From contig CAZTZL010000030.1 in assembly GCA_964617625.1 (NCBI GenBank), forward strand, positions 1-38,680: DNA of 38,680 nucleotides, in the 5' to 3' direction. Positions 32,139 to 38,680 of this stretch are shown here, in pieces. Origin of the DNA: CAZTZL01 sp964617625 (GTDB lineage Bacteria; Zhuqueibacterota; QNDG01; DSAB01). Below the pieces are notes generated by a model. That model was not told where the DNA came from, ran no database searches, and was given only the letters and a program-made list of their open reading frames with translations. Position 1 is the stretch's first letter; each line of letters starts with the position of its first letter. Made by a program: the position numbers and the translations under genes.

Positions 32139-34244
32139 TTGAATACTTTTTATAAAAGCGTTTCCATTTTTTGTTTGATCCTGTTATTTTTTGTCCTTGT
32201 TTCCCCTGAGCCTGCGTATGCCTATATCGGACCGGGGGCAGGATTTGCTCTTGTGTCTTCTCTGATGACTTTACTGATCTCGTTTTTTCTGGCATTTATT
32301 GCTTTTTTGACTTTGCCTGTCCGAATTCTATTCCGTCTGATCCATCAAAAAAAAGGAAGCAACCAGGCTCTTGCCGACCGGATTATCATTATGGGATTCG
32401 ACGGGATGGATCCTGAACTTTGCGAAAGATATATGAATGAAGGTAAGCTTCCAAATTTTTCAAAGCTCAGACAAAATGGTTCATATAGAAGATTGGGAAC
32501 GACCTGTCCGGCGCTATCGCCTGTGGCCTGGTCGACTTTTTCAACCGGTGTGCATCCTGCCCGGCACAATATCTACGACTTTTTAATGAGAAATCCGAAC
32601 ACCTATTTACCGGAACTTTCCTCCTCCAGAATTCGAAGTACGAATCGTTTTTTAAAGATCGGACACTGGCAATTCCCCATGGGTAAACCCTCAATTCAGT
32701 TTCTCAGAAAGAGCCGGTCTTTTTGGCGCATCCTGGGTGAACACGGGATTTTCAGCCACATTCTTCGTGTGCCCATTACATTCCCTCCTGAAAAATTTAA
32801 TGGAGCAATGCTCTCCGCCATGTGTGTTCCCGATCTCAAAGGAACGCAGGGGACATTTTCCTATTATACATCCGATTTGGAGATACAGCCGGACTACACG
32901 GGCGGTGTATGTCTGCAGCTTCAGAAAAACGGAAATGCATACACAGGAGAACTTTTAGGCCCGGATCATCCGTTTCGAAAAGAACCGGAAGCGCTTGTAC
33001 TTCCTTTTCAACTCTGGAATTTGAATAGCAATGGTGAGGTCAAATTACAAATTCAAAAAAAAACCTATCCACTAAGACTAAAAACATTTACACCATGGAT
33101 CAGAATTGCATTCCGTACCGGTCTGGGTGTGAAGGTTCATGGTATCTGTCAGTTCTATTTGAAAAGCAAATCCCCGAATGTCGAGCTCTATGTTTCGCCC
33201 ATTCAGATCGATCCTGAAAAACCGGCTTTGCCTGTTTCCTATCCCAATTTTTATTCTGTCTATCTCGCAAAACTGCTGGGCACTTTTGGAACCCTGGGAT
33301 TGATCGAGGATACCTGGGCATTAAACGAACACGTGCTGGATGAAGAGGATTTTTTAAAACAAGCGTATCAAATTCATGAAGAACGGGAAAATCAATTTTT
33401 TCACATATTCAATCATATGAAAAAAGGATTTTTGGCTTGCGTATTTGACGCAACTGACCGGATTCAACACATGTTTTTCCGCTATCTTGTAGAGGATCAT
33501 CCGGCCAATCGGGGAGCCGATCAGGAAAAGTACAAGGATAGCATTGAAGAATGCTATCAGAAAATGGATGATCTTTTGGGACGGGTCATAGCTCGAATTC
33601 CGGACGATACGGTGCTGCTGGTGCTGTCCGATCACGGATTCAAACCCTTTATTCGTGGCATTAATATCAATACATGGCTCCATCAGAACGGGTATCTCAC
33701 ATTGAAAAATGATGATCGGACAATCGATTATTTTCGAAATGTGGATTGGGAAAAAACCAAAGCGTACGCACTTGGTCTGGCTGGAATCTATCTCAATATT
33801 CAGGGCCGTGAGAAGCATGGCATCGTCAAATCCGGTGAAGAGGCGATTAAACTTAAAAGAGAAATTATCCAAAAATTGAACGGATTGAAAGATCCCTGTT
33901 CCGGAAAGACAGCTATTAACCGTATCATCGACAGTCAGGAAGTTTATAAAGGGCCTTATAAGAATAATGCACCGGATATGATTGTGGGTTATAATTCTGG
34001 CTACCGGATTTCCTGGGATGGTGCCATCGGGAAAGTCACGAATGAGGTCTTTGAAGACAATACCCGAAACTGGAGTGGGGACCACGGCATGGATCCTGAG
34101 ATTGTGCGTGGCGTGCTTTTCTGCAATAAAAAAGTGAAAAACGAAGATCCAAGTATTGCGGATTTTGCTCCGACGATTTTGAAATTATTCGGTGTCGAAG
34201 CTCCGTCATATATGGACGGGAGGGATTTGGGGATTGGGTTGTAA
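32139..34244 (+). CDS. Membrane-anchored alkaline-phosphatase-superfamily phosphodiesterase-like protein (first)
   Basis: 701 residues from a TTG at 32139 with AGGA 7 bases before it (a TTG at 32115 would add eight residues). A signal-like first helix ends at about residue 26 (SPEPAYA), then YIGPGAGFA and a second helix (about 35-60) anchor it. The type I phosphodiesterase/nucleotide pyrophosphatase fold (PF01663 type) follows: metal Asp in IIMGFDGMDP, probable nucleophile Ser in LSPVAWSTFSTG, Asp and His in DATDRIQHMFF, Asp-His in LSDHGFKPF, and His in SGDHGMDPEIV. A beta-rich insert of about 150 residues (LQLQKNGNAY to HGICQFYLK) sits inside the fold. The substrate is unknown; family members cleave phosphodiesters or move phospho groups. 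Confidence 0.88.
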   Translation: MNTFYKSVSIFCLILLFFVLVSPEPAYAYIGPGAGFALVSSLMTLLISFFLAFIAFLTLPVRILFRLIHQKKGSNQALADRIIIMGFDGMDPELCERYMNEGKLPNFSKLRQNGSYRRLGTTCPALSPVAWSTFSTGVHPARHNIYDFLMRNPNTYLPELSSSRIRSTNRFLKIGHWQFPMGKPSIQFLRKSRSFWRILGEHGIFSHILRVPITFPPEKFNGAMLSAMCVPDLKGTQGTFSYYTSDLEIQPDYTGGVCLQLQKNGNAYTGELLGPDHPFRKEPEALVLPFQLWNLNSNGEVKLQIQKKTYPLRLKTFTPWIRIAFRTGLGVKVHGICQFYLKSKSPNVELYVSPIQIDPEKPALPVSYPNFYSVYLAKLLGTFGTLGLIEDTWALNEHVLDEEDFLKQAYQIHEERENQFFHIFNHMKKGFLACVFDATDRIQHMFFRYLVEDHPANRGADQEKYKDSIEECYQKMDDLLGRVIARIPDDTVLLVLSDHGFKPFIRGININTWLHQNGYLTLKNDDRTIDYFRNVDWEKTKAYALGLAGIYLNIQGREKHGIVKSGEEAIKLKREIIQKLNGLKDPCSGKTAINRIIDSQEVYKGPYKNNAPDMIVGYNSGYRISWDGAIGKVTNEVFEDNTRNWSGDHGMDPEIVRGVLFCNKKVKNEDPSIADFAPTILKLFGVEAPSYMDGRDLGIGL

Positions 34245-34254
34245 AACCCCCTTT

Positions 34255-34285
34255 GTGTTTCCCCCTCTTATAGGGGAGGGAAATT
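34255..34285. repeat. Short hairpin between two phosphodiesterase-like genes
   Basis: CCCCT, 5 bases, AGGGG (34262-34276) within the 67-base gap. It lacks a T-run and probably does not stop transcription; a processing hairpin or a remnant of an interspersed repeat is possible. Confidence 0.25.
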
Positions 34286-34311
34286 AAAAGGGAATGAAAT
34301 AAGGAATTGTC

Positions 34312-36315
34312 ATGAAGAAGAACAATATAAATAGAAGAAAATTTTTAAAGCAATCCACTTTGGGGCTGGCTGGTCTGTCACTCATGACAGATCCAATCCA
34401 GAAACTTTTTGCCGAACCCTTTATTAAAAGCGGCAAATTTGCCAAAAAGGTGTTTGTTCTCGGTATCGACGGAATGGATCCGAATCTGCTTCGCCGTTTT
34501 GTTCAGCGCGGAGAAATGCCGACATTTTCCAAGTTTGTTCAATCTCACCATTTTGGTCCGCTCCGGACCACACTGCCTCCGCAGAGTCCGGTGGCCTGGT
34601 CGAGTTTTATCACCGGCTTGAATCCCGGAGGGCATGGTATTTTCGATTTTATCCATCGGGAACCGGAAACCTTTACTCCATTTCTTTCCACTTCAAGGAG
34701 CCAGGATGCGGATAAAACCCTGAAATTCGGGAAATGGTCGATACCTTTGGACAGAGGGAAAATCGACCTCCTTCGCCATGGACGTCCGTTCTGGGAATTC
34801 TTAGAAGAAAAAGACATACCGGTTTCTCTCTTCAAAATTCCGGCCAATTTTCCGGTGCAGATCAGCAAATCAGAAGCAATCAGCGGGATGGGGACGCCTG
34901 ATATGTTAGGTTCCTATGGAACGTTTACGCTATTTACGGATGTTCAAATTCCGAATTCCGGTCAATTCACGGGAGGCAGGGTTGTCCAAGTTCGTCCTCA
35001 GGATCATAGGTTTCGTGCTTTTCTCGAAGGTCCACCAAATTCGATGCGGACGGATGGGGCGGTGACCCGGATAGAACTATCTGCGTACCGTGATCCGATA
35101 GAAAATGTAATAAAAATCCATTTGCAGGATCGGGATATCGTATTAAACAAAGGCGAATGGTCGGACTGGATTCCAGTGAGCTTTGAAATGATGCCGCTGG
35201 TTTCCAGTGTTCACGGTATGGTGCGGATCTATGTGCAGCAGGTCCATCCTCACTTTCGTATCTATGTCTCGCCAATCAATGTTGATCCGATGGAAGCGGA
35301 TCTGCCGATCTCCAGTCCTAAATCCTATGCCCGAGAATTATCAGAAGCGGTTGGCCGTTTCTATACACAGGGATTTCCCGAAGACACCAAAGCGCTGTCG
35401 AATGGTGTTTTTTCCGACGGGGAATTTTTTGTACAATCCAAAATTGTTTTACAAGAGCGGTTAAAGGCATTCGATTATGAATTGAACCGGTTTGACGAAG
35501 GGCTGTTTTTCTTTTATTTTTCGAGTCTGGACCAGAATTCTCACATGATGCTTCGTCTCATCGATCCGGCCCATCCGTTATATACTCTCAATGTTTCTCC
35601 CGAAGTACGGGACACCGTGTATTACTATTATAAATCCATGGACGATGTTCTCAAACAAACACTGGGAAAGATGGACAGTGACAGCATGCTTCTGGTCATG
35701 TCAGACCACGGATTCGCTCCTTTCTATCGCGAATTTCATCTCAGCACGTGGCTGGTCGATAACGGATTTACAGCCGTGACCCGTCCGGAGCGGATGCACG
35801 AAAGCAATTTTTACGATTTTGTGGACTGGCCCCGAACGAAAGCCTATGCCATGGGATTGAACAGCATTTATATCAACGTACGGGGGCGCGAGATCAATGG
35901 ATCGGTTTATCCCGGAGATATCGCACAGGTTAAAAAAGAGATCATCGAAAAACTTCAGGGAGTTCATGATCCGTTGAACGGACAAAAAATTGTAATCCGC
36001 GCTTATGATGCCAATGATGTTTATTCCGGAAATTATTTGAGTATCGGGCCGGATATCGTGGTGGGATACAACCGCGGTTACCGGGTTTCAGACGAAGCAG
36101 CTTTCGGAAAATTTCCCAAAGGATGGGTTGAAAACCGGAGGGACAAGTGGTCGTATGACCATTGCATGGATCCGAGTACAGTTCCCGGTGTTCTAATGAC
36201 AAATCGGGAAGTCAAATCCGGCCGGCCAGCCATTTGGGATCTGGCGCCCTCGATCCTGGAAGGATTCGGGATCGAACCGCTCCGCGGGATGGATGGGAAA
36301 TCGATATTTTCGTAA
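34312..36315 (+). CDS. Tat-exported alkaline-phosphatase-superfamily phosphodiesterase-like protein (second)
   Basis: 667 residues, ATG at 34312 with AAGGAA at about 7 bases. A twin-arginine signal (NRRKFLKQSTLGLAGLSL) shows export in folded form, with metals loaded inside the cell. The domain parallels its upstream neighbour: VLGIDGMDP, QSPVAWSSFITG with the candidate nucleophile Ser, FSSLDQNSHMM, MSDHGFAPF and SYDHCMDPSTVPG. The same beta-rich insert is present. The two are clear paralogues, one membrane-anchored and one released to the periplasm, probably transcribed together (67-base gap). Confidence 0.9.
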   Translation: MKKNNINRRKFLKQSTLGLAGLSLMTDPIQKLFAEPFIKSGKFAKKVFVLGIDGMDPNLLRRFVQRGEMPTFSKFVQSHHFGPLRTTLPPQSPVAWSSFITGLNPGGHGIFDFIHREPETFTPFLSTSRSQDADKTLKFGKWSIPLDRGKIDLLRHGRPFWEFLEEKDIPVSLFKIPANFPVQISKSEAISGMGTPDMLGSYGTFTLFTDVQIPNSGQFTGGRVVQVRPQDHRFRAFLEGPPNSMRTDGAVTRIELSAYRDPIENVIKIHLQDRDIVLNKGEWSDWIPVSFEMMPLVSSVHGMVRIYVQQVHPHFRIYVSPINVDPMEADLPISSPKSYARELSEAVGRFYTQGFPEDTKALSNGVFSDGEFFVQSKIVLQERLKAFDYELNRFDEGLFFFYFSSLDQNSHMMLRLIDPAHPLYTLNVSPEVRDTVYYYYKSMDDVLKQTLGKMDSDSMLLVMSDHGFAPFYREFHLSTWLVDNGFTAVTRPERMHESNFYDFVDWPRTKAYAMGLNSIYINVRGREINGSVYPGDIAQVKKEIIEKLQGVHDPLNGQKIVIRAYDANDVYSGNYLSIGPDIVVGYNRGYRVSDEAAFGKFPKGWVENRRDKWSYDHCMDPSTVPGVLMTNREVKSGRPAIWDLAPSILEGFGIEPLRGMDGKSIFS

Positions 36316-36329
36316 ACATAGGAGTCTCT

Positions 36330-36524
36330 GTGGGAATAAAAAAAATTAAATTAGAGAGTGAATTGTGCGATCGGGCAAAGAAGTTTGCCGAAACAGCCGG
36401 ATATTCATCTGTCGATGAATTCATCACACATGTTATTGAGAAAGAGCTGTCCAAAATCGAGGAAGGAGGCGATTCGGTCGAAGAGGTGGAAAAGCGTCTT
36501 CGCGGATTGGGGTATATTGAGTAG
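36330..36524 (+). CDS. Small ribbon-helix-helix protein with LGY tail
   Basis: 64 residues from a GTG at 36330 with AGGAG 6-7 bases before it; the longer frame upstream only shadows the preceding gene. The sequence IKKIKLESELCDRAKKFAE, then GYSSVDEFITHVIEKEL, is a ribbon-helix-helix (CopG/Arc-like) domain: strand, helix, GYxS turn, helix. The C-terminal tail ends KRLRGLGYIE. Such proteins are dimeric DNA-binding regulators or antitoxins, but no toxin gene is adjacent. It lies 14 bases after the second phosphodiesterase-like gene and 25 bases before the membrane protein gene, so it is part of this operon and perhaps its regulator. Confidence 0.8.
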   Translation: MGIKKIKLESELCDRAKKFAETAGYSSVDEFITHVIEKELSKIEEGGDSVEEVEKRLRGLGYIE

Positions 36525-36549
36525 TTAATCAATCAATCGAATCCTTTAT

Positions 36550-37368
36550 ATGATTGTTTTTAATCAAATCGTTACGTTTATTTTTGACCTTATTTTTGCC
36601 CCATTTTCGGGATTGTCTCCTGTCTGGGGATTGATTTTTATCTCCGTTGTAACGGGTCTGTTCATGCTGCTGATTTTCAAGAGGGTTTCCAATCAGGAGG
36701 GAATCCGAACGGTCAAGAACCACATCCAGGCCTATCTGCTCGAGCTACGGCTTTATCAGCACGATGCCGGTTTGTCCGTGCAGGCTTTTCGGAATGTCAT
36801 GAAAAGTAACATGAAATATCTCGGTTACGCACTCAAGCCGATGCTCTTTCTATTTATTCCAGTTTTACTGATTATGATTCAAATCGCTGTGCGTTACGAG
36901 TACCGTTCCCTTTCCGTTGGAGAACAGGCAGTTCTTGATGTGAGTCTTTCCGAAGGTGTTCAAAGCTCGGAATTCCGACTCGAAGCACCGGAAAATATTC
37001 GTATCGAAACGCCGCCTCTATTCATTCCCGATGAGGACCGGATTTACTGGCGGATCCGGGCCGTTTCGAAAGGGGAAGGAGAGCTTGTTTTTCGATATGG
37101 TCAAAAGACACTGAACAAGCAGATTTTTGTGGATTCACATCGGGAAAAAATATCTCCCGAGAAGGTAAAAGCCTCTTCCTTAAAGAGCTTCCTCTATCCG
37201 GCGGAACCGCCACTTTCCGGGAAAGATTTCCTTCGGGAAATTCATCTGCACTATCCACATCAATCGCTGACGGTTCTCGGGATCAGAATTCACTGGCTTG
37301 TTCTCTTTTTTATTTTCTCCATGATTACCGGTTTTATGTTCAAAAACGTTTTTGGTGTTGAAATATAG
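36550..37368 (+). CDS. Oxa1/EMC3-like membrane protein with a periplasmic domain
   Basis: 272 residues, ATG at 36550 (ribosome binding site weak). Layout: amphipathic N-terminus, TM1 (about 24-43), a charged helical hairpin (about 47-92), TM2 (about 95-115), a beta-rich domain (about 118-200), a short helix, and TM3 (about 248-268). TM1, cytoplasmic hairpin, TM2 and TM3 is the plan of the DUF106/EMC3/TMCO1 branch of the Oxa1 superfamily of insertases; a beta domain between TM2 and TM3 is not part of the usual plan. Assignment rests on this layout, not on a signature motif. Its place between phosphodiesterase-like genes suggests a scaffold or insertion role for those envelope enzymes. Confidence 0.6.
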   Translation: MIVFNQIVTFIFDLIFAPFSGLSPVWGLIFISVVTGLFMLLIFKRVSNQEGIRTVKNHIQAYLLELRLYQHDAGLSVQAFRNVMKSNMKYLGYALKPMLFLFIPVLLIMIQIAVRYEYRSLSVGEQAVLDVSLSEGVQSSEFRLEAPENIRIETPPLFIPDEDRIYWRIRAVSKGEGELVFRYGQKTLNKQIFVDSHREKISPEKVKASSLKSFLYPAEPPLSGKDFLREIHLHYPHQSLTVLGIRIHWLVLFFIFSMITGFMFKNVFGVEI

Positions 37369-37380
37369 AAAGTGATTCAA

Positions 37381-38680
37381 ATGGGATGGTTTAATTTTCT
37401 CAGGAAAAAGTCCGGAAGAAAAATTTTTGTAATCGGACTGGATTGCGCTACACCCCAGCTTGTTTTTGATCGATGGCGCCCGGTTTTGCCGAACCTTGGA
37501 AGACTTATGGATCACGGACTCTGGGGAAAGTTGCAGTCCACGATCCCTGCAATCACGGTCCCGGCCTGGTCTTCCATGCTCTCTTCCAAAGATCCGGGAA
37601 CCCTGGGATTCTACGGTTTTCGAAACCGCGCCGACCACTCATACGACAAAATGAGCATTGCAATGGGAGATGCGGTTAAAGAAAAGCGTGTTTGGAACAT
37701 CATTGGCGAGGCGGGTTTGGAAAGCGTTGTGATTGGCGTACCACAGACCTATCCAGTCCTGCCGATAAAAGGCTGTCTGGTCTCCGGTTTTCTCACACCA
37801 AATATAAAAAGTGATTTTGCTTATCCCTTTGGATTGAAACGGGAAGTTCTTTCGTTGATTCCGCAGTATGCATTTGATGTCAAGGATTTTCGAACGGATG
37901 ATAAAGAAAAACTGCTGAAGCAGATTTATGAAATGACGAACGCCCATTTCAAACTAACCGATTATCTGATGAAGCAGAAACCCTGGGACTTTTTTATGAT
38001 CATGGAAATCGGAATCGACCGGATGCACCATGCGTTCTGGAATTTTCATGATCCGGAACATCCCCGATATGTTCAAGGGAATCCCTTTGAAAACGCGATC
38101 CGCGATTACTACATCTATACCGATCAGAAAATTGGGAAATGTCTGTCGCTGATTGATGAAAATACAACCGTGCTGGTCGTTTCCGATCACGGGGCCAAAC
38201 GCATGGACGGCGGTTTCTGCATCAACGAGTGGTTATGGCGGAACGGATATCTTGTTTTTAAAAAAGATCCCGTGCCTGGACAAATCAAGAAATTCGAAGA
38301 AATGGAAGTGGATTGGTCCAGAACCAGGGCCTGGGGAAGTGGTGGATATTACGGACGGCTGTTCATGAATGTCCGCGACCGGGAGCCGGAAGGAATTATT
38401 CCGTCCTCTGAATATGAACAGGTGCGGGATGAACTGATTCGGGAACTGACAGCTATTACCGATCCGGACGGCAAATCAATCAACACCAAAGTGTATAAAC
38501 CGGAAGATGTATATAAAGAAACCAAAAATATTCCGCCGGATCTGATTATTTATTTCGGAGATTTATACTGGCGGTCGGTTGGCACACTGGGATATGACGG
38601 CTGGCACACGTTTGAGAATGATACGGGTCCGGATTCCTGTAATCATGCGGAGAAGGGAATTTTCATTCTTTACGATCCCA
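37381..38680 (+). CDS. Alkaline-phosphatase-superfamily phosphodiesterase-like protein (third), cut by the window edge
   Basis: 433 codons visible from the ATG at 37381 (weak GAAAGTGA site), open at the right edge. There is no signal peptide: it starts MGWFNFLRKKSG, so it is probably cytoplasmic or peripheral. Core motifs: VIGLDCATP (metal Asp), TVPAWSSMLSSKDPG with Thr as candidate nucleophile, GIDRMHHAFW, VSDHGAKRMDGG and DSCNHAEKGIF. It lacks the beta-rich insert of the first two paralogues and belongs to the shorter subfamily often annotated as type I phosphodiesterase/nucleotide pyrophosphatase. It is 12 bases from the Oxa1-like gene, so co-transcription is nearly certain. Confidence 0.9.
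   Translation, partial: MGWFNFLRKKSGRKIFVIGLDCATPQLVFDRWRPVLPNLGRLMDHGLWGKLQSTIPAITVPAWSSMLSSKDPGTLGFYGFRNRADHSYDKMSIAMGDAVKEKRVWNIIGEAGLESVVIGVPQTYPVLPIKGCLVSGFLTPNIKSDFAYPFGLKREVLSLIPQYAFDVKDFRTDDKEKLLKQIYEMTNAHFKLTDYLMKQKPWDFFMIMEIGIDRMHHAFWNFHDPEHPRYVQGNPFENAIRDYYIYTDQKIGKCLSLIDENTTVLVVSDHGAKRMDGGFCINEWLWRNGYLVFKKDPVPGQIKKFEEMEVDWSRTRAWGSGGYYGRLFMNVRDREPEGIIPSSEYEQVRDELIRELTAITDPDGKSINTKVYKPEDVYKETKNIPPDLIIYFGDLYWRSVGTLGYDGWHTFENDTGPDSCNHAEKGIFILYDP

Noticed and set aside
36162..36329. Upstream extension of the small ribbon-helix-helix gene
   Set aside because: This part overlaps the end of the phosphodiesterase-like gene in another frame; the GTG at 36330 has a clear AGGAG site and begins at the conserved domain.
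1..38680. CRISPR arrays, tRNA or rRNA genes, integrases and transposases
   Set aside because: None was seen on either strand; the only tandem repeats are the 51-base units at 6081-6230 and short purine repeats.

Overview
The window looks like a scaffold piece (one run of 100 N, 6274-6373) from an uncultured or poorly known bacterium of the FCB superphylum, of the kind placed in candidate phylum KSB1 or Calditrichota. Pointers are a secreted protein with a YPNPFN-type C-terminal sorting tail, an outer-membrane barrel protein, a LolA-like periplasmic carrier, a very large set of histidine kinases and stand-alone receiver proteins, and a rather AT-rich genome with several TTG and GTG starts. This assignment is an inference; no rRNA or tRNA gene is present to test it.

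Layout. 1-55: start of a probable phosphoketolase gene running off the left edge. 56-3500: a secreted arylsulfotransferase-like protein bracketed by copies of a diverged, hairpin-rich repeat. 3501-5975: a SemiSWEET sugar transporter, a strong terminator, a Fis-type AAA+ regulator that has lost the sigma-54 contact loop, and an unrecognised polytopic membrane protein. 6068-6273: the 3' end of an interrupted gene coding three 17-residue Trp/Cys/Pro-rich repeats, cut by the assembly gap. 6461-18639: about 12 kb, all on the minus strand, of two-component genes: five histidine kinases (four carrying receiver domains in front or behind in hybrid form, one NarX-like with a receiver in front), six receiver-only proteins and one LuxR-type regulator, 13 receiver domains in all. 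18789-21387: a DUF4136 lipoprotein, a PhoU-like protein and a Na/Pi cotransporter. 21797-28148 (plus strand): TetR regulator, outer-membrane barrel protein, LolD/MacB-type ATPase, a four-helix-bundle (S23/IVP) gene inserted between ATPase and permeases, two FtsX-type permeases and a LolA-like carrier, which together read as an envelope lipid or lipoprotein export operon. 28409-29304: flavodoxin and a covalent-FMN-type membrane protein. 29529-31992: a SpoIIE/RsbU-type phosphatase, a DUF3795 protein and a radical SAM protein of the spore photolyase-like family. 32139-38680: three alkaline-phosphatase-superfamily phosphodiesterase-like proteins, with a small ribbon-helix-helix protein and an Oxa1/EMC3-like membrane protein between the second and third; the last enzyme runs off the right edge.

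How the parts may work together. The kinase block has only one obvious DNA-binding output, so most of its receivers probably act by phosphotransfer or protein contact; the RsbU-like phosphatase nearby has no receiver domain. The export operon has a complete path on paper: inner-membrane ABC machine, soluble carrier and barrel, under a TetR repressor. The final cluster suggests an envelope phospho-ester pathway with a membrane protein insertion or scaffold partner. The least explained items are the proline-rich repeat peptide at the gap, the GAFTGA-less AAA+ regulator with its membrane partner, and the Oxa1-like protein inside the phosphodiesterase cluster.
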